Source: Acheta domesticus (taxonomy: Eukaryota; Arthropoda; Insecta; Orthoptera; Gryllidae). From it: a stretch of DNA of 64,000 bases. Within the stretch, counting starts at the first letter, position 1; each line of letters begins with the position of its first letter. A model generated the notes under the pieces. The model had not been told where the DNA came from. It did no database searches and saw only the letters and a list, made by a program, of their open reading frames with translations. Shown piece by piece: positions 23,750-36,310 of the stretch. The stretch covers positions 219,051,151 to 219,115,150 of the forward strand of contig JAHLJT010000631.1 of the NCBI GenBank assembly GCA_031308135.1, written 5' to 3'. The translations under genes were made by a program, and so were the position numbers.

Positions 23750-24020
23750 TGTTGGTGTGTTTGAATAATGGATAGGGTGCGACAAGGAAGAGAAGAAAGA
23801 TCGCGCGCGGTTTGTTAGGGAAGTGCTCCGGCATTCGCCTGATGTTGATCGGAGACACCACGGAAAACTACCGATCAGTGCAACCAGCTGCTAGAATTCT
23901 CTTTCAGAGAGCGACTGAACTCCACCTACCTATGTAGCTAGCGTCGAAAATCCTGCCACTCGTCGGATTTCGAACTCTAAGACCTCCTGATCAGAGGCAC
24001 TGTATCACTGATATCAATTC
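23750..24020 (-). repeat. tRNA-derived SINE, minus orientation
   Basis: Read on the minus strand, the head contains a B box GTTCGAAATCC (around 23,964-23,974) preceded by GCCTCTGATCAGGAGG. A body follows containing CCGTGGTGTCTCCGATC and GCCGGAGCA. The body is shared with the copy at 26,780-27,005 and in part with 62.6-62.8 kb, which shows it is a dispersed repeat. Its 5' end abuts the LINE fragment starting near 24,026. Confidence 0.7.
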
Positions 24021-24025
24021 GCCTC

Positions 24026-24374
24026 CCGCACAGCTCTCCTCAGCGCCGGCTACGCCTTCGCCGAAATGATACCGCTGGTGGTGGGTGCCCTGGGCGAATG
24101 GTACCCCGGAAGCGACGCTGCGCTCCTAAAGGTCTCGAATGGCTATCAGCTGAAAAAACTAAGACAGCGTATCATAGCTGAAGCCATCACCGGGAGCGCG
24201 GCGTGCTACTTCGCCCACACGGCCAGGCCCTACCTCGCCCCGCGCGAGTACAGAGAGACTGTTGACAAGATCTGTGCCCCCCGCCCTCACCGCACCAACG
24301 GCAGCAGCAGCAGCAGCAGCATTACCGGCGATGCACTCGCGTCACCGGCGCCACACTCGTCCCTCACGGAGTAG
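24026..24374 (+). pseudogene. 3' fragment of an R2-like non-LTR retrotransposon ORF (C-terminus)
   Basis: The open frame extends upstream of the Met at 24,066 to a stop near 24,013. It encodes a segment reading IPLVVGALGEWYPGSD followed by a basic helical stretch (KLRQRIIAEAITGSA). From family memory this resembles the conserved region near the C-terminus of R2-clade and related LINE polyproteins, where a VVGALG-type motif precedes the last helices. No reverse-transcriptase domain is present, so this is a 5'-truncated copy, which is typical of LINEs. The frame ends in a polyserine run encoded by an AGC microsatellite (about 24,300-24,321) and a stop at 24,372-24,374. A T-rich 3' tail follows, with AATAAA near 24,533. 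Clade assignment is tentative; a host-gene exon is the alternative. Confidence 0.5.
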
Positions 24375-26779
24375 AACTTTTTTCCTTAACTTTTAAACTT
24401 TTTCTTTAGCTATTAACTCTTTCTCTCTCTCTCCTCTCTCTTCTTGAACCTTTAACTTTTTGTTATTTTTTTAAAATATTTTTCTCTAATTGTTAACTAT
24501 TGTATTAGAAATTGTATTTGAAAAAATTCTGAATAAAAATTCATTTCTACCTAAGCTGGCCCGCCGTTCATCCCTTTGGGGAGGTGTCGCTCCTGGACAG
24601 CTGCGTCTGCATGAGCTGTCTTTAGTTTATGGAGAACACTTTTACGTAAACGCAATTGTATTTTAGCAAAGCTAACTATACGATTCTCCGGAGTTGCTCA
24701 GATACTTACCAATAAAAATCATCTATTAAGAAGCCCCACCAAGCCAACCAGCTCTCTTTGCATTCTCTTCTTGTAAGTCAGATCAAAACGACACTACTTT
24801 TTCGTTTTAATTTATCAGTCTACATACATTATATTTTTTTCATTTTTTAAATAAAAATATGAATAGAAATTAGTTTCTTATAGAATTTGTTTTGATAGAA
24901 CACAATATGTTGTTTTTTGAAAAAAATTGTGGTTCATAAGAGATACATTTGGATTTGAAGAGATATATAAAGTAAACACTAAAATGAAATTTTTAAAGTT
25001 CAATTTAACTATATTTACTCACACTAAAAACTAAAAGGTTATTGTTATTTATAAAACTAATTGATTTAATACTTTAAGGAAACGCCTCATATTTTTGGAT
25101 TGCGACCCTATATTTCACAAGAAGTTGATGTTCTCTAAAATATATTTATATTTGATAAAACAAATTTATTCATAAACGCTTGTGCTTATGGTTAAAAAAT
25201 AAATAGTTAACCTCCACAAACAGCAGTATAGGACGTTATTATTTGTATTCAACATTGGTAAAATATGATAGATGTTTAACGTTCATAAATTATCATAAGC
25301 GTAATATTCTAATTCCACATTTAAAATATATTCTAAAATATTGAAATATTGTAAATTGATATCGATATTTTTACTTACATTTCGAATTCTCTTTCATATT
25401 TATCCACAATGTATTTTCTCTTCTGGAGTTTTGTTTCTGTTCTCTTTCCCCTCTAACTTTGTCGTTGCCTTCTCCCAACACTTATCGATTTCCGACACAT
25501 TCATCACATCGACAGAAACGCCCCAGTTCCTTCCGCGTATTTATATCATCTGTGACATCTCCGGCCAGTGATATTTCTGGTTTTCGCTTTCACGTTTTAA
25601 TTTCGACAAAAAATGTAAATCCTCGATGCCCCAAACTGCTGGCCTGGCTCGTTGTCGTTTTGCATTGCGAACGCGGAAAGGAGAGAGATGTGTCACGATA
25701 GCCAATGTTACCCCACCTCACTTTCCCACCCTTTTCAACGCGCTGCCCTGTAGAGCGTTCACACTTGCCAAGCTGCAAAGTCGCGAGGAGCCCAGCAATT
25801 TTTGTCTTTCTCGCTACGTGCCGATTAAATTCCTATTTTATGTTTTATCTTCTACTTCTATAATGCAGGTTTCGAAATTGAAACTTCTGCGGCCGTTACA
25901 TTTGATCAGCAACTGGACAGCCTTCACGTGAAATGGATTATAGGCAAATACAAACCTTTACACATGTCACTTTACTAAAGGAGGATTCTGTAATTTTACT
26001 GAAGTTTTCGTTGTTGCTGTTGTTTTTTTACTGAAGTTTTTGATGCCTCAGTGTTTCTGATTGTGATTTTATCAATGCTTTGCATTCGTGAGCGTCTATT
26101 GTATTATCCGCGCACGCATCCTTGAGCCCTCATTTCCCTAGATGTGAGAGGTGTGGGAAGTAAGATTATTTCGACGACAACAATATTACATAAAATTCGA
26201 AGCTTGTTTTTCTATATAAAATAGTTACGGAGCGAATATTTCTCTCATCATATTTAGCCAACAACACTCATTACGCTCATTGTTTCTTCTGAATTCAACT
26301 AATGTTGGTAAAATGAGCGGGGGGCTAGAGATTTTGGGGCTCAAGACAACGTGAGCAAATATTATCATTTTCGTTATTTTAATATGATTACAGTCTCAGA
26401 AACACTATTCCAACATTTTACTATTATTTTTCCGTTCTATCGTGTATCAGGGGTGGCTATTCTGAGGCGGAAGATGAATAAGCAATTCCCGTATTTATAT
26501 AAGAATTATATTTTAAATTTATTTTCCCTATCACGTACTACGTTGGTTTTAAAAGAATTTGCTTGATTGAATAATAATTACGGGCGCAAAAACTGCTAAG
26601 TTCATTAATCTCCTAAATGAAGTGTATTTTTTCCTCGGAAAGTTTTTTCCTCTTCTCCAGCTGGATACGGAGGTCCGACGGCGACCTTCCCTTCAGGTTG
26701 CAGGGATTTTCTCATCCAGGTATCTACCACCATCGGAACAAGTTCTAAGCAAGAAGCTCCCGACATGTTGGGTAGTGAA
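24375..26779. other. LINE 3' tail, then AT-rich DNA
   Basis: To about 24,545 the sequence is probably the 3' untranslated tail of the preceding LINE fragment. Beyond it I see no element or gene. Frames at 25.3-25.9 kb overlap each other and lack motifs. Confidence 0.4.
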
Positions 26780-27005
26780 TGTGTGTCAGTAAGTAAGGGA
26801 TGAGGTTAGGACAAGGAAGGTGAAGGAAAAATTGCCCTCGGCCCCTGCCCGTGGCCCTTTGTTAAGGTACTGCTCCGGCATTTCGCCTGATATTGATCGG
26901 AGAAACCACGGGAAAAATACCGATCAGAGCAGCCGGCCGCTAGAATTCTCCTCCACACAGCAACTGAAATCGACCTAGCTGACATGCTAATGTCGAAAAT
27001 GGGAT
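26780..27005 (-). repeat. SINE body, 5'-truncated, minus orientation
   Basis: This copy matches 23,750-23,955 over its whole body, sharing TGCTCCGGCAT, TTGATCGGAGA and CTAGAATTCTC. It ends before the tRNA-like head, so it is 5'-truncated. The shared ends mark the SINE body boundary. Confidence 0.7.
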
Positions 27006-27453
27006 TATTGAATTATCCAAGAGACAACAGATGTTAACAAGTTACAGTTTGGGAAATTGTAATCAAATTTTCGAAAAATCTAAAAATGACCAGTCAGTAA
27101 GAGAAACATGATCGTCCCTGATCAGTACTTCAACCCCGGAATTGAAATCAAAGGAAAATGGAATCTTTTTAAATAACTTCGAATTTTCACTACATTAATA
27201 TGCCTTTTTACAACAAAATTCACGACCAAAATTTAATTTACTACCTTTTCTAATGTACTTAAAAAGTTTTTGAAACGTCAAAGGTCTGGAATTTTCAATA
27301 ACTTTCTAAACAATTCTCTAAAATGATTTTCATTATTCAATTCATTTAAATTATTTTGCCCCATATGCAAACATGTTTACCAAGTCCCACGTGGAGTTAA
27401 GATTCTGAAAGGAAAACTTATTGTATAAGTAGTACAAAGGAATTCAATCCAAC
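27006..27453. other. AT-rich stretch, nothing recognised
   Basis: No gene, hairpin or repeat boundary is visible between the SINE body and the following repeat. Confidence 0.5.
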
Positions 27454-27690
27454 CATTTCGAAAATTCCACCATCTTAATTCTGCTGTTCACCAACTAAAA
27501 TTGTTGTATACTCTACGACGACGGAACGATGAGCAGACATTCAATTTTCCTGGAATTAGAAAGGCGTATCCAATTCTTCATTACGCATTTTAAATTATCT
27601 TTTACAATGCAAGTAATAAAATACAGGAACGTCGCAAAGAAATTTGAAAGTCAGCTTGAATACAAAATCGAATTGAAAAACTTCCCTAGC
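27454..27690. repeat. Unnamed dispersed repeat, copy 1
   Basis: This segment aligns in direct orientation with 37,735-37,977. Shared blocks include GAACGATG, GCAGACA, GAAAGTCAGCTT and TACAAAATCGAATTG, ending CTTCCCTAGCA. No coding frame is conserved between the copies. The family is not recognised. Confidence 0.75.
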
Positions 27691-29876
27691 AGTGTGGTAA
27701 AAAGAAAACAGGTTTTGATTACCTTGTTTATTAAGTCTCATCTCTCATAAGTAATGGATGGAACGACATCTTTTCCATCTATATATTAACGTCAAATGAT
27801 TGAGTGGGCAGAATCTGCCAAAACTGTCAGGGACCACTAAACACTTCACTATTCGTTCATTAACATCTAACATTTTTCAACTTTAAATTCAATACTTTTG
27901 TTTATTACAATATTTTTAATTGCTTGCAAAATGCTTTATGCAATTTGTGAAGCAGAACATTTCTTGTATTAATTCAGAACTAATACTGAATACTGACTTA
28001 TTCATCACATTAGATTGATATTCGTAACGTATTTTTAGTCAAATATATTCAAGAAATATTAAATTTGCCATATTGCTATGTGTACTTTATTGAAAGTCAA
28101 ATGTAATTAGTCTTATAGTTTTCATTATTGGAAAGTGTTCAGTTATTTTTGGGTTTGGTGGAAGCTAGCATACTGAACATTTAACATTGAAGTCTAAGAA
28201 TAGTAATAGAAAAATTAACTTACAATTCTGTAATCTATCTCCGTTTTAAGAGGTGGAAAGAGGTATGGTTTAGCATTCGGATTAATAAAACACTCCATTA
28301 ACACACATTTTATTTCCTTTGGAGGTGACAGGATCATTTCATAATGTAGGGAGTTGAAAAAAAAAGAAATTCAATATACTCTTAAGTCAGGAATAATAAT
28401 GTTTACATATGGTCTGAGTTTCACATTCTTACACTAGCCTGGAAAATTAAGTCATTATACAATATCAATTCAATATTTTGATTTTGTTACAAAACTTACC
28501 AAATTAAGCTCACAAATGCTCAGAATATTAAATTATAACTAATTTCAAAACAAATTTTGAAACCCTTCTAATAATTACAAAAATCAAACTAGTGTACCAT
28601 GCACATAAATATTAGTTTACAGTAGTTGCAAATTTCTGAACGCTTCTACACAATGTTACGTACTTTTACACAATGTTAAAAAATCTTAATTGAAATAGTA
28701 CAGTTTTAACTTCATTTCGAAAGTACATCTTCACAGTAAGATTTGAAGCACCTGCAGCGGAATTTCCTGAAACAAAAGTTACATCAAAGGTTAGCGTTTT
28801 AGAGCTGGGCGATATTGCATTTCATATGGAAACTATGTATCTTAATATTCTGAACTTTATTTCGTTTACATTCTGAATCAATTTTACATACCCAAATTAG
28901 TACTGCTTTTTATTCAATTAATAATTGTGAAATACAGACGTGTTTTGATATACTTCCCTTTTTTAATTAAGCGGAATAATTAAATAACTCCATATTTAAG
29001 TTCTATCGAATATTTCTGTAAATCCAGATTTGCTAATTTGAATATTTTGTCTTAATTTACAATCACGGAAATATTACTTCGTAGAGAAAGTTTAATACTT
29101 CTGCATTTGAAAGCTAGCAATATTTATTTAGTTTGGCTGGCGAGTCTAATTTCAACATTTATCCCATTTAATACAGCACTACGAGACCATTACGATACAC
29201 AGGCTCGTTTATAAACGACGTTACTAACTTTAAGACATTTATGGCACAAACAATTTTTGTGAATGAACTCCCTAACTAGAGCTTTCTAGCGTCACACCAC
29301 AGATTGACGTTGAGCGTGAGGTTCATCTAAAATTGTACTTAAATGCATGTTAGAAGTCTTTATATTTACTTCGTACTTTTTTGCGCAAGTGTCTTTTCGA
29401 TAGAAAAAAATTGAATATAACTCGCGAGTTGCTAAAATGGAAATTACCATTTCAGGGCAATAACAATTCAATATTAAGCAGTAGTAAATACAGTAAAAAT
29501 AATAGTCCTTGGAAATAATATTGATTCTGGAACTTCGATAATATTCAGCTTTTAGGGTGTAAATTAAGGAAACGTTCATCATTGTTATCATAGAAACTTA
29601 GAACCTTTTTAATTAATTGTATTAATAGAAGTATTAGTTCTTAAGTTTTTTTTATATTACTATCACTCAGCACAAACCTCTTTTCAAACATTATAGTTCA
29701 CGCGTGCATGTTTTAAAACTCCCATACCTTCAGGTACCTCAGCTTTCAATATTCTTCTGATGAGAAACGCCGGAACACTGCCATGTCATCACCATCTCTG
29801 TCCCACTAGGTCGTAAAATGCTGTAAGTACCACGTGGAGAATAAGGTCAGCCCACGTCCATATTATGTCGAGCACT
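27691..29876. other. AT-rich stretch, nothing recognised
   Basis: Long AT-rich sequence without gene-like frames. The 99-codon minus frame at 29,292-29,591 has no motif. Confidence 0.5.
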
Positions 29877-29990
29877 CTAGTTCCGTTTTAGGGCTGCTGT
29901 TGAGGCCTCTTGAGGCCTCTCAGGACCACTGCCTTCACTAACGCAGTGCAGGATGGTAGGGTGTTGCAGGCTCTTGCGGTCCGTGCGCTT
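29877..29990 (-). CDS. Candidate terminal exon, product unknown
   Basis: On the minus strand a pyrimidine-containing acceptor ending TGTTTCAG (AG at 29,992-29,991) is followed by 37 sense codons and a TAG stop. The peptide starts KRTDRKSLQHPTIL and ends AALKRN. Third positions near the start are mostly G or C (for example CGC, ACG, GAC, AAG, AGC, CTG), unlike the AT-rich surroundings, which is what marks it as exon-like. I do not recognise the peptide. No upstream exon can be joined with confidence. A minus-strand segment near 31.0-31.2 kb also has an acceptor-like TTTCAG followed by an open frame, but it may be unrelated. This could equally be a non-coding exon or chance. Confidence 0.25.
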   Translation of the reverse strand, partial: KRTDRKSLQHPTILHCVSEGSGPERPQEASTAALKRN

Positions 29991-30429
29991 CTGAAACATT
30001 TAATTAATCTTCTTAAAACAGGAAATCATTAATATGAAAAGTGTCTCAACCACTAGTTTCTTAAAATACATTAGAACGTGTTAATGATTTTAACTGCAAA
30101 GGTTTCTTTGACAAATTCCTTTACAACATCCTAGATCATTGCCATTGTTTTTGAAGTCGTGAAGTCGTCAAACGATGTTCAAGACGTCGAATATTTTTTT
30201 ATATCCTACTTTGACTATAACGTTGTGAATGTGTGATAAATGCTTTTATGAGCATTTACTCACTGTGACGATTCCGACGCACTGAGCAGTTAAAAAAAAT
30301 TAACTATTCAATTACATTAGGTTACCAATTACACATCGAATGACACATCACCTTCTCCAAACTGAACAGAAATTTTAATACTTTCTATGATACACTTTCC
30401 ACGATTTATATCGATATTCAACAACACCA

Positions 30430-30550
30430 TAATAGTAATAATAATAGTAATAATAATAATAGTAATAATAATAATAGTAATAATAATAATAGTAATAATA
30501 ATAATAGTAATAATAATAATAATAGTAATAATAATAATAATAATAATAAA
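30430..30550. repeat. TAA microsatellite with a higher-order 15-bp period
   Basis: TAA triplets are interrupted at regular steps by TAG, giving a repeated AGTAATAATAATAAT unit of 15 bp for much of its length. The 60-codon frame across it (poly-isoleucine/valine) is an artefact. Confidence 0.95.
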
Positions 30551-33500
30551 TCTAGCATTGATGTACTAAACTGATATTTCACTCTGTAAAACCTCTACAT
30601 TGAGTCTAAAACTGTGGGGTTATCTAGTACATACTAAAAATTACTGGTAGTTATTTTTATATTTGAAAAGTAGTGAAAGTGGATCAAACTTTAAAACTAT
30701 ATTCAACAGTAACTTCCATTTCTATTGTTCTCTGGCAACGGGGTGGTCCTTTATGGTCATCGTGACACTTTAATGAAAACACGGTACACAAGGTTATTTA
30801 AAGACATTATGCAATTAGTTTTATATCAAGCTTTTCTCTTTTTCTAAAAAGTGTCCGATACAAGTTAAATTCTTTCTTCTGTATTATTTCTAATTTATGT
30901 TTTGATTTTTTACGCTTTTCTTATTTCTATGATCAGTTTTAAGAGTACTGACCATTTCATAAAGACGCCAGATCAGTGTTCCGCCAGATCAACAAGGAGA
31001 GGTTTGAAGAGATGTGAAACGTCAACGTACCAAAATTTCCAGTGGGGAGCTCCTTTCTTTTAGACTTGTGGTTGCGCTACGGTCCCTTTCTGGGCGCGTC
31101 TCCGTCCTACGATGCAGGAGGCCGCTCTGCAACTCCTCGCTGACACACTACTGCCCTCGACGAAAACCCTTCTCTGCTCTGCCGGTGCCCTGCGGAGTTT
31201 GTGCAGCCTTCTTCCTTAACCTCCAACTTGAGCCTGGAACTGAAATACTTTATTACCACTGATATAGAAACTTGTCAAAAGTGCAATGTACCTTTTAGTC
31301 TTACAGTAATTACACTATTTCAACCTCGCATTCCTTAGCCTCGTTTTAAATAATACCTCCATTATCAGAGAATATTCCTTTTTTGTAATATTCATTTACA
31401 TATATGAACTTTCAAATTTCACAACATACATTCGTAGTTTATTTTGGTACTACTGTTACATGCATTGAATAATACGTTTACATAACTTTACCCACTATGA
31501 CCAGAGCATGCCACTACCACTGTTACAGCAATTGCGAAACTAATGATATTCTATGTACTTCAACTACTTAACTTGTCCCACATTCCATGCCAAGAAACCA
31601 TTTTTGACTCTGCATTTACACGTGCACTACTTCCTGACATGCGGTTTGGTGGGGGATTTTAGGAAATTTGGAAATCTGAACGAATATGAAGTTGGGTTCC
31701 TGAAAATAAACTATAAAGTTAATATCCCTGAAAAAAAGTATTAGCATTCAAGATTCAATCTGATGTTCAACGAGCCTGGCGATCCACGAAATCTTCCAAG
31801 GTCAATCGAATTCCACCTAAAAACAAATTTCTTTAAGAGGATGCGTCAATAACATTAAAATATTTTTTAGAATTCTATCGGCAGTGTACTAGGTGGAAGA
31901 ACGATTTTTGTTAATTGCAATTATATAAACATCTTCCTCAGTTTATCAAAAAATCATCATATTACAGTAATCCTATATAATTGTTATAAAAGCTAATCGA
32001 CAAATATAATAACCACACTGCACTGCACTGCACTGCACAAACTTCATGGCACATCACTTCCCTTCTTTCCTTTTCATGTCTTGTCTTTTCTTGTCTTAAT
32101 TCAATTTTAAACAGTGACATTACACATCTCTTCAAAATGGCGAATACAATACAAATCAAATGTTAAATAGTGTACATTAATAAATAGGAAAGTGAAATAA
32201 TACTGAATAGATGTCAAAAACTCGTTAATTTTGTGGATTAAGTGAAAGAAAATTTTCAGTTATGTCCGGGCAATATTGCTTTGATACTTTTATAAGTGAT
32301 TTTTCAGTGATTTTTTCAAAATAATATAGTGTTGTGGGATCGTACCGAGTAAAGATCCGTGTAATTTTATACAATCGTCTTTGTGGAGGTTTATTTATCT
32401 TGCAACTTCCTCCAGATTTCTTCGTTTCGTTTACAACGAAAGCAATATACAAATTCTTTTAAATTCTTGCGATACTTCCTTTTGATGGTTTGTTTTATGA
32501 ATTTGATCCTCACAAATCTGGTTTTGTAGGTTTTAGTTTACTAGTATTCTCTTGAATTATGTTTTATTTTCCTTTTAGATTTTATTAAAGATGCATATTA
32601 TTATTTGGGGAAATTTTCTTTATTTACATCTAACACTGTACTTGTGATTAACGTTCTTTAAAAAATTTGCTTTACTAACTCTCTTCATCTTCAGAAGCTG
32701 CGACTTACTTTCTGGTCTGGTAATCCAAACATTGAAACACTAATACAATAGTTTTTAACTAAATAATTATTATATTATTTTGCTTTGCGATTTCAGCAGA
32801 GCCAAAAGTTCATAATCTTCTTGGTAGTCAAGCACAGAACGGTATCAATAGCGGAAGAAAAGTTAACGTCGTGGTTTACTTTATGCCAAGGTTCTCTTCC
32901 AGAATTGAATTTCTTGCTAATTTCGTGAAACTTTGTAATTTTCTTCCAGGTACTTCACTCGTTCTTAGTACTTTATTTGAACTTTAGAAGACGATTGTGC
33001 TGCGGCTTGAGCAATGATAGATATGATCATCGCCCATTATTACTCCGAGTGATTGATATTAATGACTTTGAAGACCTGTGGAAAAACGTTATACATATTT
33101 AGGTTCTTTGAAAATGACGCTTTTTTTTCGTTGTTTTAAGCTAAGAATATCTCCGATTGGAAAGTTAAAATCTTTTAAATATTTCTAAATTAAATAGCAT
33201 TTAAAACTGTACTTTTAATGAAAATTTAATCCATTGTATACCACAGAAGATTAATAGCGAACGCACTTTCACATTCTGCAATATAATCGCGAATTTTTAA
33301 AAGTAGCGAAATTTTAAAAGCTTCATATATTCATGTGACGTATCCGCAATGTTAAGTAATTATTGTTTAATAATTGTAGTTTAATAATTATTAATGAGAG
33401 TAGAAAGAAATGTAGCATTCCTAAAATTCAAAGCTAATTGTACTGAATGGCCGCGCGTGGTTCATTCGTTGATGGTAGAACCAATTTAGAAAGAATGCCA

Positions 33501-34070
33501 TTTCAAAACATTCCGGAAATTTTCTTAGTTGTTTTTTAAAAGTTCTGACAAAATTGTTAAAGTAACTTCTCGAGAAATATTGCCACTTCTCAAAAATATA
33601 TTGAACCAATTTTGGGTACTTCAGCATTTAACTAACTCTGACTGACGAAGTGTCCGGCTTCAGTAGAGCGAGAAGACATTTTCAGGGCTGAAAACTATGT
33701 TTTGAACTCGAACTTGTTACAATGGAAGAAATGATATAGAGAGCTTTAATAAAATATATGTTCACGAATATTGTTTAATGGTCAATTATTTCTGTTAACT
33801 CAATATTGGCCCCAATAATCTTTACATAAAATGTTTAATTTCCCTCAATTTTAATTTTGTTTTATTAGAATTAATAATGAAATTGAAGCCTCCAATCTAC
33901 TTTTTGTTTCCCTGAATTTACGAATTAGTTTATACAAAAATGTTTCTATCTTCTAGTTAATAAAACTTTGTATTATTCAGCGTTGTATTTAAGTATAAAC
34001 AGACTTATTCTGATTTAAGTACTAAGAAATAGTATCTACAAGAGACTGGATAAAATTTTTAAACGATTCT
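30551..34070. other. Mostly AT-rich; GC-richer patch at 31.0-31.26 kb
   Basis: The GC-richer patch holds an 82-codon plus frame and, on the minus strand, an acceptor-like TTTCAG (about 31,230) followed by about 45 open codons. Neither has a recognisable motif. The rest is AT-rich filler with one small microsatellite. Confidence 0.35.
32014..32038. repeat. Pentanucleotide (CACTG)n microsatellite
   Basis: About five uninterrupted copies of CACTG lie in AT-rich DNA. Confidence 0.9.
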
Positions 34071-34309
34071 CTATAGTGCGATTTTTCGAACTTTGCCTTT
34101 CCATCCTCTATGGCCACGATGGAATATCACACGGCATTTTTCGACTTTCACGCTCGTGCAGCTAAGAGTCACATGATCGCAAGCACTTCCTGATTCTGTC
34201 GCGATCATGCGATAACTAGCGGTAAAACTGAGAAAGACTCGAAATACCGTGACATATTCCATCGTGAAGACAGACCCTGAGAGGCGAAGTTAGAAAAATC
34301 GCAGTATAG
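34071..34309. mobile_element. Palindromic MITE with TA ends (mariner-type)
   Basis: The two halves are inverted copies almost to the centre. The left half starts CTATAGTGCGATTTTTC and the right half, read inward, CTATACTGCGATTTTTC; both contain ACGATGGAATAT and GATCATG further in. TA dinucleotides at each border suit a Tc1/mariner-type duplication. There is no coding capacity. The transcript would form a hairpin spanning about 239 nt. Confidence 0.7.
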
Positions 34310-35779
34310 ATAAGATAATATTCATTAAAATTTTAGATTCCTTGGATTCTATCTGCGTCACAATCATTGAGAGAAGAAGAAACAGCAACTATTCCGGTAT
34401 TAATTTTGCTTTTTAATCGAATGTGTGAAGTTTTATTTCAAAAAGAAATGTAAATCGTTTTTAAAAAGTGGAATTTGAAACTGTTCTCTTGCAGTAACTT
34501 TCCCAATGCACGAGCTATTTTGGAAAGCTAGAAACAAGAAACCCAGAAAATTTTCAAAACATTTTCTGAAAAATGGTCTGTTTTGTTTTCCTTAAACATT
34601 TTGCGAGCATAAAGAAAGTGCATTTAAAAATTAGTATATATTAGATTTTAAATAAAAAATCAAATTTTGAAATTTAAAAAAATCCATTTAACTTTTCTTA
34701 TTCCTCCAGTCCTTTTCCTCAATAAAATTTACTCCGTAATTTTAGAAATTATAATGACTCCTTGCACTTTAAAAAATGTATGGTTGCATAGTAATAATAC
34801 GAGAAGGACGTTTCTGTATTTCTGAATTTCACCGAAAATTACGAAAATATAAAAAAGCTTGACAGAGCTGCGGCATGAAGATTCTGAGGTAGGCTTTTTT
34901 TTAATTTGAACAATGAAACTCGCATTCGTAATGGAATTACACCATGAAAATTAACTTAATGTTAAATGGTTTAAAGCTGTCTTAGCTTCTGAAGAAAAAA
35001 TAAAGTCACGTTGAGCGGTTGCCGTTTGTTTAATTAAATTTTTGTCATAATTAAATGTATTAATATGAAACTTAAGTAGCAAAGTTTTGCATTTTAATAA
35101 AATTGCCAAACATATTCTGTAAATTCTCCTTCCATGAAATAAGATTTAAAATCCAATATTCGGTCAGAAGATTGGTTTGTCTATGTACTTCAAGCGAATG
35201 GAAGACGTTAGTAGCACAACTATACATGGAGACGCAATGAAATGTCGGGCAGATTCGAAATCCTGGACACCTTATCTTATATTACCTTCCAAATCCACAG
35301 ACATGGATGATTACCATAAATCGCCAATAAAACTATGAAATAAAAAAATACAACAAATCTCCAGGAACATTTGATTAGAATGCCCAAATGAAGATCATTT
35401 GATATCATTGCTCAAAACACACATCAAATGTGTGGTACAACATTCCATTTCTCTACAATCGAGATATCAGCAAGATTTGAATGTTATGAACAATCCTGAT
35501 AAAGAACTACGAATTTGATTAGTCAACAATGGGAAGATTTAATAAAATTGAAAATATTTTCAATATATAATCCTGAAAAACTCTGAACCTGCAATGGAAA
35601 ACGTTTAAAACAAGTATTTTTGAAAATATGTAAGCTTGAGAAAATGGTCTCCAACTGTAGTTCTTTGACAAATGAAATATTCATAATTTGTGTCATCTCA
35701 AAGGTCTGAAATTCCTGAAGATCCACCAGCAATTCTCTGAATATTGAATTGCAAAACTAAAGGAACTTTACTTTTGGAT
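34310..35779. other. AT-rich; later part may belong to the decayed LINE that follows
   Basis: To about 35,160 nothing is recognised. From 35,170 the sequence becomes less AT-rich and might be the upstream portion of the retroelement remnant at 35,780-36,310, but no motif proves it. Confidence 0.3.
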
Positions 35780-36310
35780 TCTCCACAATACAGCTGATAT
35801 TAATAGATTATCCGGAAACTGATCAAAGATATACAAAAGCTCTACATGATCTTATACGGAGTAATATATGAAGACAAGACAAACAAATATTTCACAGAAC
35901 AGAGGAAAATATTTATGGAGAGGAAATGTGACCTTTCAAGTGTTAAAGAGATTCAGGATAAATAGAGGTAGACGGATCATTGCGGTCAAGGCTGAACAAG
36001 ATAAATAATGTAGTATGAGAATGAGCTGGAGTTTAAAAAATACACAGAAGTCTAGAAAATCCTAACTATTCATTTCTATGGTCATTTCTACGAGATGACA
36101 GAGAACCAAATCCCATTTTTTAATTGAATACCCAACAAAAGGGTAGAAAGATAAGGCCCGTTTTGATCTTCAGAGCCTAAGTATGAGAAGTAACGGGCGA
36201 AAAAATCTTGGAAGGATTTCAATTTGAAGACCAAGAAATATGGAGATAGCTGAGAAGATCTAAAATACGAAGCAGTACATTTCCGCCAACGTTCTGTGCA
36301 ACCGTAGGAT
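35780..36310 (+). pseudogene. Decayed non-LTR retrotransposon, C-terminal region of ORF2
   Basis: Translated fragments in shifting frames include HFYGHFYEMTENQIP (about 36,080-36,125). It resembles the FYGHxYRMxxNRL block that follows the reverse-transcriptase domain in many insect endonuclease/reverse-transcriptase LINEs. Several stops interrupt each frame, and no YADD box survives in the readable part. The 5' limit is uncertain. The assignment rests on one motif and its context, so it is tentative. It is not related in any obvious way to the better preserved LINE at 52.7-57.9 kb. Confidence 0.4.

Noticed and set aside
30387..30569. 60-codon isoleucine/valine-rich frame
   Set aside because: Encoded by the TAA/TAG microsatellite read on the plus strand with no other support.
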